Source of the DNA: Planctomycetota bacterium
Lineage (GTDB): Bacteria > Planctomycetota > Planctomycetia > Pirellulales > Pirellulaceae
Assembly: GCA_029259935.1 (NCBI GenBank)
Contig: JAJDEH010000368.1
Span: 1 to 22,157 of the forward strand
Direction of reading: 5' to 3'
Length of the DNA: 22,157 bases
The position numbers were made by a program, and so were the translations under genes. Under the pieces are notes generated by a model. The model did no database searches. It was not told the DNA's origin and saw only the letters and a program-made list of their open reading frames with translations. This document shows positions 7,717 through 14,001 of the stretch, in pieces (position 1 is the first letter of the stretch; the number at the start of each line of letters is the position of its first letter).

Positions 7717-7766
7717 CGAGGCGACGGCTATTAATGGGGCAGTGAGATGGCCGTCGCCCAAAAGAC
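7680..7766 (-). ncRNA. Candidate ~87-nt small RNA with two hairpins and C-rich loops
   Basis: On the minus strand a TATAAT (7778-7773) is followed at a suitable distance by a G near 7766. Hairpin 1 has a perfect 9-bp stem (GGCGACGGC 7720-7728 with GCCGTCGCC 7750-7758) and a 21-nt loop. Hairpin 2 is an intrinsic terminator with a 10-bp stem. Both loops carry CTGCCCC on the RNA strand (complements of 7736-7742 and 7698-7704). C-rich loops are common in sRNAs that pair with Shine-Dalgarno sequences. No clear -35 is present and the 5' end is a guess. The terminator has no other visible gene to serve, since the next leftward ORF starts 149 bases beyond it. Confidence 0.5.
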
Positions 7767-7772
7767 TTCCTG

Positions 7773-7780
7773 ATTATAAT
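7773..7780. promoter_or_regulatory. Palindromic ATTATAAT, possible bidirectional -10 element
   Basis: ATTATAAT is its own reverse complement, so it supplies a perfect TATAAT on both strands. I find no good -35 at 16-18 bp in either direction. It fits as the -10 of the leftward sRNA and could also start rightward transcription. Confidence 0.35.
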
Positions 7781-7927
7781 GGGATCCCCCATGCCTTCTA
7801 CCCCTAGGCCGAAATATTTTCGTCCCCAAAGTAGGTGTCCCACTTCACCAAGACCCCCTCTGAGGAGCTGTTTGTGTCCATTTTTCACGGCAAAACCTGT
7901 GTTTTCTCTTCACGCCGGGACTTTAGG

Positions 7928-7948
7928 AGATTCCCTGAATCTTTTTTT
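7928..7948 (+). terminator. Weak candidate intrinsic terminator, rightward
   Basis: AGATTC (7928-7933), loop CCT and GAATCT (7937-7942) form a 6-bp stem running directly into a T-run ending at 7948. The stem is A+T-rich, so efficiency would be low. It would end any rightward transcript started near 7787. Confidence 0.35.
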
Positions 7949-7965
7949 GTCGGTCGGAGATTTCG

Positions 7966-8004
7966 TTCGTCATTCGATTGTGTCGGGTTCGTCACGGCTC
8001 GTCA
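7966..8004 (+). promoter_or_regulatory. Phased TCGTCA repeats, candidate enhancer for the sigma-54 promoter
   Basis: TCGTCA occurs at 7967-7972, 7989-7994 and 7999-8004; the last two are within TCGTCACG copies exactly 10 bp apart, and the first is 22 bp away, so all lie on about the same helical face. They lie roughly 80-115 bp upstream of the -24 GG, where bacterial enhancer-binding proteins usually bind. Binding is inferred from position only. Confidence 0.4.
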
Positions 8005-8080
8005 CGTCCATTTGCCCGATTCCGCACGCTACGAAACGCGCTCCCGTCCATTTTCGACGCAGCCGGGGGTTATTTGCCAG

Positions 8081-8096
8081 TGGCGCGAAAGTTGCA
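8081..8096 (+). promoter_or_regulatory. Sigma-54 (RpoN) -24/-12 promoter of the four-CBS gene
   Basis: TGGCGCG-AAAG-TTGCA matches the consensus TGGCACG-N4-TTGCW at all but one position. The essential GG (8082-8083) and GC (8094-8095) have the required 10-bp spacing. Transcription would start near 8107, giving a leader of about 119 nt to the ATG at 8226. Confidence 0.65.
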
Positions 8097-8122
8097 ATTC
8101 CACGAAGTTGTGCATTAGGGCA

Positions 8123-8146
8123 CTCGAATTCAGGCGCTCGAATTCA
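8123..8146 (+). repeat. Direct repeat of CTCGAATTCA, 14-bp period
   Basis: CTCGAATTCA occurs at 8123-8132 and again at 8137-8146; each copy contains the palindrome GAATTC. Both lie in the predicted leader of the CBS gene, just after the predicted sigma-54 start. It could be an operator pair or a chance duplication. Confidence 0.45.
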
Positions 8147-8225
8147 AGTCGGGGAGCCACGGATTCACCGAGTTGGTTCGGGATGGAGCGAGGCGCGGGC
8201 GAGCATCATTGAGAAAGGGAGAATC

Positions 8226-9080
8226 ATGAAGCTTGAAAAACTGGCCAACAAAGTCGTCGCCGTCGTTACGGCTGAAGACCCCTTGGACTTGGCGATCCAA
8301 CACATGTGGCGCTTGAATATTCGGCACCTGCCGGTCGTGCGTCAGGGCGTTCCGATCGGAATGGTGTCCGAGCGCGATGTGCTGCTGCACGTGTGCTGGC
8401 TCGACCAGGCGCGTCCGCCCCTCGCGAAGGAACCCGGCGACTCGGTGACGGGCGCGACGAGGATCGACCAGATCATGACGACGCCCGCGATTGTGCTTTC
8501 TGCCGACGACCCGCTCGAGAAGGCCGCCCGTTTGATGCTCAACAAGCAAATCAGTTGCGTGCCGCTGGCGGCCCACGACCACATCGTCGGCATCGTCACC
8601 GAAATCGATTTCCTGAAGTGCTTTCTCAACGACGAGAGTCTTATTCCATCGGCCAAATGTAGAGAAACCAATGTTGCCGATCTCATGTCGGCTCATATAT
8701 TTTCCGTTCAATCGCATGACGCAACGCTCGCCGCCATCCGCTTGATGCGCGACAAACAGGTGCGGCATGTTCCGGTGTTGGAAGACGGCAAGCTGGTAGG
8801 AATTCTCTCGGACCGCGACGTGCTGCGCGGAACTCGACGCGAAGAGGGCGACCATGCCATCTCGGTCAGGGAACTGCGAGTCGCACACGAAGTGGACGTG
8901 CGGGGCATCATGAGTACCCATGTGGAAGTACTCGAGTGTTCGGCAACACTCGCCGAGGCGGCCCGTAAATTTGTCGTCAACAAGATTGGATCCTTGCCCA
9001 TCGTCAAGGATGGCAAGCTTGTAGGCATCCTCACCGAAAGCGATTTGTTGCGCGCTTTCTTAGCGGATTGCGAAGGGTGA
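8226..9080 (+). CDS. Protein with four CBS domains
   Basis: The protein has 284 residues and consists of four CBS motifs, at about 10-58, 80-133, 150-203 and 226-280. Each ends with the usual signature: IGMVSERDVL, VGIVTEIDFL, VGILSDRDVL and VGILTESDLL. The start at 8226 is chosen because GGGAGA ends 4 nt upstream and CBS1 begins within about 10 residues. Tandem CBS pairs (Bateman modules) bind adenine nucleotides and act as energy or redox sensors; here there is no attached enzyme or transporter domain, and no membrane segment. The partner is unknown. A sigma-54 promoter with phased upstream repeats lies ahead of it, suggesting regulated expression via an enhancer-binding activator. It converges with the inositol-monophosphatase gene, with a 33-base gap. 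Confidence 0.93.
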   Translation: MKLEKLANKVVAVVTAEDPLDLAIQHMWRLNIRHLPVVRQGVPIGMVSERDVLLHVCWLDQARPPLAKEPGDSVTGATRIDQIMTTPAIVLSADDPLEKAARLMLNKQISCVPLAAHDHIVGIVTEIDFLKCFLNDESLIPSAKCRETNVADLMSAHIFSVQSHDATLAAIRLMRDKQVRHVPVLEDGKLVGILSDRDVLRGTRREEGDHAISVRELRVAHEVDVRGIMSTHVEVLECSATLAEAARKFVVNKIGSLPIVKDGKLVGILTESDLLRAFLADCEG

Positions 9081-9113
9081 CCCGAGATGGAGCGGCTCAG
9101 GTAGGCAATGTGA

Positions 9114-9911
9114 CTATGAAGAAAAATTGAGGAAATGCCGTTTCACAATTTCCAGGGTTGGCTCGTGCAAGTGGCCGTTGGTTGCCAGTACGCTGGTCTT
9201 CGCCAGCGGCAATGGGTCGCCCGTGCAAGTCGTGATTTTTCCGCCTGCTTCCGTCACGAACAATTGGCCGGCGGCAAAGTCCCACGGCGAGAGTTCGAAT
9301 TCAAAATAAGCGCCGTACATTCCCATGCCCACTTGCGCGAGGTCCAGCGACGCGGTTCCCATCCGTCGCATGCCGCGAATGTCTTTTAGAAATAGATCCC
9401 GCAGCGCGGCCAAGGTCGCTTCCATCATCGCGCCGCGGTCGTAGTAAAAGCCAAGCGCGAACAGCGCCTGCTGGAACTGATCTTGCTCGCCCACACGGGC
9501 GGCCGCCCCGTTAAAGAACGCGCCCTGCCCATGAACCGCCTCGAACCATTCGTCGCGCGCTGGATTGTAGATCACGCCGCACACGGGTTGGGCATCTTCA
9601 AAGTAGGCGATCGAAATCGCAAAGTGGGGGATGCCGTGAGCAAAGTTCGTCGTGCCATCGATCGGATCCACCACCCACAACCGCTGGGCGACCGCGGCAT
9701 CGTGGAAGTTCTCTTCGGCCAAGATCGCATGCCCCGGGTAATGCTCGTGGATCACTCGGACGATTTCCTGCTCGGATTCGACATCCGCCTCAGTCACCAA
9801 ATTGTAGCTCTTATCCTGTTTTTCACGCAGTGAAACGCCTTCTCGAAAATATCGGGTTGCTACCTTTCCACCCGCCAGGGCGGCAAGCTTGGCGATTTCC
9901 AGCTCACGCAT
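9114..9911 (-). CDS. Inositol-monophosphatase-family phosphatase
   Basis: The protein has 265 residues, typical for the family. All metal-site motifs are present: E66/E67 in ILAEEN, WVVDPIDGTTNF with D82 and D85 (79-90), and WDFAAGQLFVTEAGG with D211. These bind the Mg2+ ions for hydrolysis of sugar or inositol monophosphates. It is cytosolic, with no signal peptide. The start at 9911 has GAGG about 7 nt upstream and places the first helix (ELEIAKLAALAGGKVA) at the N-terminus. The frame stays open further upstream across the divergent HINT gene, but that part is not family sequence. Substrate cannot be told from sequence: IMPase/SuhB, histidinol-phosphate phosphatase and PAP phosphatase share these motifs; the DPIDGTTNF form best fits IMPase/SuhB. 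Confidence 0.93.
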   Translation of the reverse strand: MRELEIAKLAALAGGKVATRYFREGVSLREKQDKSYNLVTEADVESEQEIVRVIHEHYPGHAILAEENFHDAAVAQRLWVVDPIDGTTNFAHGIPHFAISIAYFEDAQPVCGVIYNPARDEWFEAVHGQGAFFNGAAARVGEQDQFQQALFALGFYYDRGAMMEATLAALRDLFLKDIRGMRRMGTASLDLAQVGMGMYGAYFEFELSPWDFAAGQLFVTEAGGKITTCTGDPLPLAKTSVLATNGHLHEPTLEIVKRHFLNFSS

Positions 9912-10090
9912 CGATATCCTCGAAAAAGAGTGGTCTGTCCGGTCATTCAGGGCCCTGCATGTTGTATCGAAAAAATATCTAGGCGACCACCGAGATGGTG
10001 TCACATCCGACCGATAGAATTGGTAGAGTGGTATGCGCGGGGTCTGCCGGTCCTTCTCGGGCCGGGATGACAACATGGGCTTTAGAGAAT

Positions 10091-10094
10091 GAGG
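10091..10094 (+). promoter_or_regulatory. Ribosome binding site selecting the HINT-protein start
   Basis: GAGG at 10091-10094 lies 6 nt before the ATG at 10101. An alternative in-frame ATG at 10089 would add four residues and has a poorer RBS, so 10101 is preferred. Confidence 0.6.
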
Positions 10095-10100
10095 TTGATC

Positions 10101-12023
10101 ATGTTCCGCAATTCTGTACACCGTTTGCTGTTGTCGGCTTGCGCGATTCTTGTACTCGCTCCCGTGGTGGTCGCGGCTGCCGATTTGGAGACGGAACCGA
10201 CCGTCGATTCCAAAGCCGACCGCTATGTTCGGTGGGCTCTGCGCTGTGAATTCGATGGCGACAATGATCGTCGTAATACGTTGCTCAAAGCGGCTGTCCG
10301 TCAGGCACCCGACTATCCGCCCGCGAATTGGCATTCGGGCCGGGTTAAGGTCGGGGAAGATTGGTTCGACATCTCCGCAGCGCAAGCCCGCGCGGCCGTC
10401 GACGAGAAACTGAGGCAATATCGATCGTTGCGTTCGGCCGCCAACAACGCCGATCGCCATCTCGATTTGGCTAAATGGTGTGCGCGGCACGGGCTGCGCG
10501 AATTGGCCGAACTGCACTACGAGCTCTTGCTTGGCAATCCAGAGGCTCCGGCCAAGATTCGAGAAGAGGCGTTGAAGAAGTTGGGGTTAACCAACGTCGG
10601 TGGCATGTTCTTGACGGACGACGAAATCCGGCAACAAGAGCAAGGCGTGAAGCAACTGCAACACGCCATGAAAAACTGGCGGCCGCGGTTGGTCAAATGG
10701 CAAAAGGCGATCGAAGGCAAGAATAAGAGCAAACACGATTTCGCGGCCAACGAGATGCGCCAAATTGATGACTCCAACATCATCCCGGTCGCCGAGACAT
10801 TCTTGCCTGCCCATGGTGAACAGTTCGGCTCGCACCTTGTGGCCATGTTGGGCCGCTTTGAGGAATTCGAATCCGCGCAGTCGCTGGTCCGCTATGCAGT
10901 TCTCTCGCAATGGCCCACGGTACGGACCGCGGCCATTCGTCAATTGAAGAAGCGGCCCATGCACGAGTATGTGCCGATGTTGCTGGCTGGCTTGGAGTCG
11001 CCGATTCGGTCTCAATGGCGCGTCAACGAATCGCTCACGGGCACGATTCAATACGAACACGAACTGTTTCGCGCCAACCCGACTGAGAACGTCTCGCTGA
11101 AGCGCGAGCACGTGGCGGTGGCCCGCTTTGATATTAATGGCATCGATCCGCAGCAGTCGATTGAAGGTCCATTAACTAAAATCGCCATGTTGCAGCGGGC
11201 GCGTAAACGCGAGCAGGAGGTTCAACAAGTTAACGAAGCGGTGGCCAAGAATAATGAAAACGTGTTGCAAGCGTTGGAACAAACAACAGGGCAACAGATA
11301 GTCCTCCGTCAGCCCTCTTCATGGTGGCAGTGGTGGCAGGACTACAATGAGGTCTACGCGCCTCCCAAACAGACCCGGTATTTGTATCAATTCACCCAGT
11401 CGAACTACTCGCCCTACTATGCGACTCAGCCGTACCCGCAACGTGCTCCCTATGTCCAGCCAAAGACGGTCTCGCAACCGGCCCCGCGGTCGACGAGATT
11501 CCGCGGAAAGCAGGGGCGCGCGATCGCTTGGTCGGGATTCCTTTCCTGTTTCGTGGCCGGTACGCCGGTGTGGACGGAAACCGGTTTGGTCGCGATTGAG
11601 AAAATCAAAATCGGCGACCGCGTTCTATCGCAAGATCCGAACACGGGCGAATTGACGTTCAAGATCGTCACTCAAGCCACCATTCGCCCGCCCGCCGGGT
11701 TGGCTCAAGTTTCGATTGGCGACGAGCAAATCGTGGCCACCAAGGGCCATCCATTTTGGGTGGTGGGCCAGGGTTGGCGGATGGCGAAGCTGATCAAGTC
11801 CGACGATTCAATTCACGGCTTGTCCGGCGCGCACAAAGTGACCAGCGTCAAAATAATCGACAAGGAGCAGAAGGCCTACAACCTGGAAGTGGCCGATTTC
11901 GCAACTTACTTTGTCGGCCACCACGGCGTGCTGGTCCACGACAACGCGTTTCGCGAGCCGACTCGTGCCGTGGTTCCCGGCCTGGTACTCTCCGATGTGG
12001 AAAAGGCGAAGGACAAGCCGTAG
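10101..12023 (+). CDS. Secreted protein with HEAT-like region and C-terminal pretoxin-type HINT domain
   Basis: The protein has 640 residues. A signal peptide is evident (MFRNSVHRLLLSACAILVLA, then PVVVAAA). Residues about 35-170 are helical and TPR-like; about 235-305 contain HEAT-like helices (SLVRYAVLSQWPTVRTAAIR). A Trp/Tyr/Pro/Gln-rich linker follows at 408-465. The C-terminus is a HINT domain: nucleophile C483 in CFVAGTPVWTETG, IGDRVLSQDPNTGEL, GHPFWV (H550), YNLEVADFATYFVG and the terminal VHDN (612-615). HINT domains self-cleave by an N/S acyl shift. In polymorphic toxins a pretoxin HINT releases a downstream toxin, but here only 25 residues (AFREPTRAVV onward) remain. The 3' end lies 15 bases from the convergent LOG gene. 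Confidence 0.88.
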   Translation: MFRNSVHRLLLSACAILVLAPVVVAAADLETEPTVDSKADRYVRWALRCEFDGDNDRRNTLLKAAVRQAPDYPPANWHSGRVKVGEDWFDISAAQARAAVDEKLRQYRSLRSAANNADRHLDLAKWCARHGLRELAELHYELLLGNPEAPAKIREEALKKLGLTNVGGMFLTDDEIRQQEQGVKQLQHAMKNWRPRLVKWQKAIEGKNKSKHDFAANEMRQIDDSNIIPVAETFLPAHGEQFGSHLVAMLGRFEEFESAQSLVRYAVLSQWPTVRTAAIRQLKKRPMHEYVPMLLAGLESPIRSQWRVNESLTGTIQYEHELFRANPTENVSLKREHVAVARFDINGIDPQQSIEGPLTKIAMLQRARKREQEVQQVNEAVAKNNENVLQALEQTTGQQIVLRQPSSWWQWWQDYNEVYAPPKQTRYLYQFTQSNYSPYYATQPYPQRAPYVQPKTVSQPAPRSTRFRGKQGRAIAWSGFLSCFVAGTPVWTETGLVAIEKIKIGDRVLSQDPNTGELTFKIVTQATIRPPAGLAQVSIGDEQIVATKGHPFWVVGQGWRMAKLIKSDDSIHGLSGAHKVTSVKIIDKEQKAYNLEVADFATYFVGHHGVLVHDNAFREPTRAVVPGLVLSDVEKAKDKP

Positions 12024-12038
12024 GCTGTCACGCCGTTA

Positions 12039-13076
12039 TTAAGTTGCGTCGATCTTTCCGCGGTTGATGCAGTCGATCAGTTGCCGCAGCCGACCGAGGT
12101 TGCGGCGGTTGAAATGAAAGACCAGGCGCGAGAAATCCGCAAACTCAGGCTCGTTGCTCTCCTCGGGCAAGGCCGCCGTTTGTTCAAATTTTCCGCTCGA
12201 CAAAATGTCGGAAAAAGTGGCGTTGATGTCGTCGAGCAGCGCGTCGTCCAGCTTTTGTTGCAATCGGAGTACCAGGTTCTTCTTCACGTACCGCATGCTG
12301 TGATAGTTGTGAAAGAACTGCAAACATTCTTCGACCGCCTCGTCCACGCTGTGCGTGAGTTTGAAGAGGCTTAGATCCTCTTCCGCAATCATTCCTCCAC
12401 CGAGCAGTTCCTTGACGATGAATTCCTGCAACGTCTGCCAATAAGTTCCGCCAGGCTGGTCCAAGAACACCAGCGGTACGATGTCGCGTTTGCCGGTTTG
12501 CAGTAGCGTGAGTACTTCCATTCCTTCGTCCAGCGTGCCAAAGCCGCCGGGTAGACAGACGACGGCGTCGCACTCCTTCACGAACATCAGCTTGCGCGTG
12601 AAGAAGTACTTCATGTGTACCAGCTTCGAATCACCGGCGATCACCGGATTGGCCTCTTGCTCGAAGGGCAGCATGATGTTCAGCCCCATCGAGTTTTCTC
12701 GGCCGGCTCCGACGTGTCCCGCCTCCATGATCCCGCTGGCCGCGCCCGTCACGATCAGCCAATCTTTTTCGGCCATGGCCTTGCCGAAGGCGACCGCATG
12801 TTGAAATGCCGGTTGGTCGGGCTGAGTCCGCGCCGATCCGAACACGGTAACTTTCCGATGCTTGCGATAGGGCGAAAAGACTTTGAAGGCGTACCGCAAT
12901 TCGCGCAGCGTGCGGCTCAAGATTTTCAGGTCGCCGCGCGAGGGGCCGTCTTCCGCCAGACGATCGGCCGATTCCTTGATGCTGTCGATCAAGTCGTCGA
13001 TCATCTGCTGACGGGAATCGCTGGAATCATCTTCCATCAAGTGGGAAATATCGCCGGGTGCCGAATTTTGTTCCAT
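12039..13076 (-). CDS. LOG-family (TIGR00730-type) Rossmann-fold protein, long form
   Basis: The protein has 345 residues, longer than typical LOG proteins of about 180-220 aa. The Rossmann core spans about 73-255. It contains KVTVFGSART (75-84), the GAASGIMEAG segment (111-120) and the family signature PGGFGTLDE (176-184), preceded by FFTRKLMF with Arg161. LOG proteins are nucleotide 5'-monophosphate phosphoribohydrolases (cytokinin activation in plants), formerly misnamed lysine decarboxylases. The core residues are intact, so activity is plausible. Extra parts are an acidic N-terminal about 70 aa and a helical C-terminal about 90 aa. It is cytosolic. Start: AAGGTG lies about 7 nt upstream of the ATG. 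It is convergent with the HINT gene. Confidence 0.9.
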   Translation of the reverse strand: MEQNSAPGDISHLMEDDSSDSRQQMIDDLIDSIKESADRLAEDGPSRGDLKILSRTLRELRYAFKVFSPYRKHRKVTVFGSARTQPDQPAFQHAVAFGKAMAEKDWLIVTGAASGIMEAGHVGAGRENSMGLNIMLPFEQEANPVIAGDSKLVHMKYFFTRKLMFVKECDAVVCLPGGFGTLDEGMEVLTLLQTGKRDIVPLVFLDQPGGTYWQTLQEFIVKELLGGGMIAEEDLSLFKLTHSVDEAVEECLQFFHNYHSMRYVKKNLVLRLQQKLDDALLDDINATFSDILSSGKFEQTAALPEESNEPEFADFSRLVFHFNRRNLGRLRQLIDCINRGKIDAT

Positions 13077-13351
13077 GGTTTCACCTTCACCAAAAGAGGG
13101 GAGAGGGAATTATACGCGGCGGTGGCGAAGCGACGATAGGCGAATCTCGTTTGCCGGCGGAACGGGCGGCACACCGCCGACGGCTTCGCGCAGCGTCGGC
13201 GAATCTCGTCGGATCGTGTAGAATCGCCGAGGAGGTTTGGTTGTCGAAGTCTTTCCCAAGCGATGGGTTCACTAAGGCAAGATTTGCGGGACGTCGCGTG
13301 AATAGGCCGGCTCGTATTTGCTAACAGCACAACCTGAGAAGACCAAACGGC

Positions 13352-13936
13352 ATGGGACGTTCGACGCCAAGTCCGGAAGTGAAGGCCCAGGACCGCCGCC
13401 CCGGTCTGCCGCCTCCACAGCTTAGGCTATCGACGTTTCTTTGGGTTGTCGCCGTGCTGTGTGGTCTGTTCGCGGTGCAGGGAATCGCCGGGCCTTACGT
13501 GGCGTTTGCTTTGACATTGTTGGTGTTAGCGGTGTTCGCGCATGTTGCCGGGAACGCGGTGGGGACACGGCTGCGCGATGGGCACCGGTCGCCCGCATCG
13601 CAATCGCGGACACCGTCGCCACCGGCGCATCACCCACTGGATGAGGAAGACTTCGCCCCCACGACGCAATTGGGACAACGCCGTTCCTTGGGGTGGGTCG
13701 TCATCATCGTTACCGGGCTGGGAGTCGCGCTGGGCGGGCTTGCCGGTGGAATCGCGCTTACCATTTGGAACTGGGAACGAATCTCCATTCCGGGAGTTGT
13801 GTTTGCCTTCTTGTTTACCGCCGTGCTGGGTGGGTTTGCCGGCTTCATGGCCAGCAGCTTCGTCCGCGTTTTCGTTGGAGCGCACTTTCAAGCGCTGCGC
13901 CATTCAAAACGGCGACCTCCTCTAACTCCCCCATAG
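13352..13936 (+). CDS. Predicted four-helix inner-membrane protein, unknown function
   Basis: The protein has 194 residues. Hydrophobic segments at about 25-45, 47-70, 113-138 and 147-170 indicate four transmembrane helices in two hairpins. They are separated by a hydrophilic Pro/Ser/His-rich linker (71-112). Glycine-rich small-residue patterns (GLGVALGGLAGGIAL, LGGFAGFMASSF) favour close helix packing. The N-terminus is basic and Pro-rich, and the C-terminus is basic (HSKRRPP), so both ends are probably cytoplasmic. I do not recognise the family. GAGAAG lies about 12 nt upstream of the ATG, a rather distant RBS. The gene lies between the divergent LOG gene and the convergent prepilin gene. 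Confidence 0.7.
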   Translation: MGRSTPSPEVKAQDRRPGLPPPQLRLSTFLWVVAVLCGLFAVQGIAGPYVAFALTLLVLAVFAHVAGNAVGTRLRDGHRSPASQSRTPSPPAHHPLDEEDFAPTTQLGQRRSLGWVVIIVTGLGVALGGLAGGIALTIWNWERISIPGVVFAFLFTAVLGGFAGFMASSFVRVFVGAHFQALRHSKRRPPLTPP

Positions 13937-14001
13937 CTTCGCAATGGGAGACTCAAGTTCCCGGATCCACTCAGATTGCACAAGTTCGCGGCGCGGACGC
14001 G

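Larger units (their letters stand above)
7532..8225. other. Large regulatory intergenic region, 694 bases
   Basis: This gap separates the divergent mtfA-like and CBS genes. It contains a minus-strand candidate sRNA with terminator (7680-7766), a palindromic ATTATAAT (7773-7780), a weak plus-strand terminator (7928-7948), phased TCGTCA repeats (7967-8004), a sigma-54 promoter (8081-8096) and a 10-bp direct repeat in the leader (8123-8146). A frame open from 7779 into the CBS gene has no domain before 8226 and I treat it as non-coding. In 7532-7679 I see nothing firm. Confidence 0.65.

Noticed and set aside
4904..7807. A 967-codon plus-strand frame
   Set aside because: It lies antisense to both the 601-aa secreted gene and the mtfA-like gene. 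The minus-strand products have signal peptide, RBS or zinc motif; the plus-strand translation shows no domain and is a GC-rich codon artefact.
7779..8225. An upstream extension of the CBS frame
   Set aside because: It would cover the sigma-54 promoter and repeats, shows no domain, and the ATG at 8226 has a clear GGGAGA.
9912..10517. A 202-codon N-terminal extension of the inositol-monophosphatase frame
   Set aside because: It runs antisense through the start of the HINT gene, has no family similarity, and the start at 9911 has a good RBS and family-typical length.
10101..12023. An intact polymorphic toxin with a C-terminal toxin domain
   Set aside because: Only 25 residues follow the HINT domain and the next gene is on the other strand, so no toxin or immunity gene is present.
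13165..13178. GGCGG-CACA-CCGCC hairpin upstream of the membrane-protein gene
   Set aside because: A 5-bp GC stem is expected by chance in GC-rich intergenic DNA and has no T-run or repeat copy.
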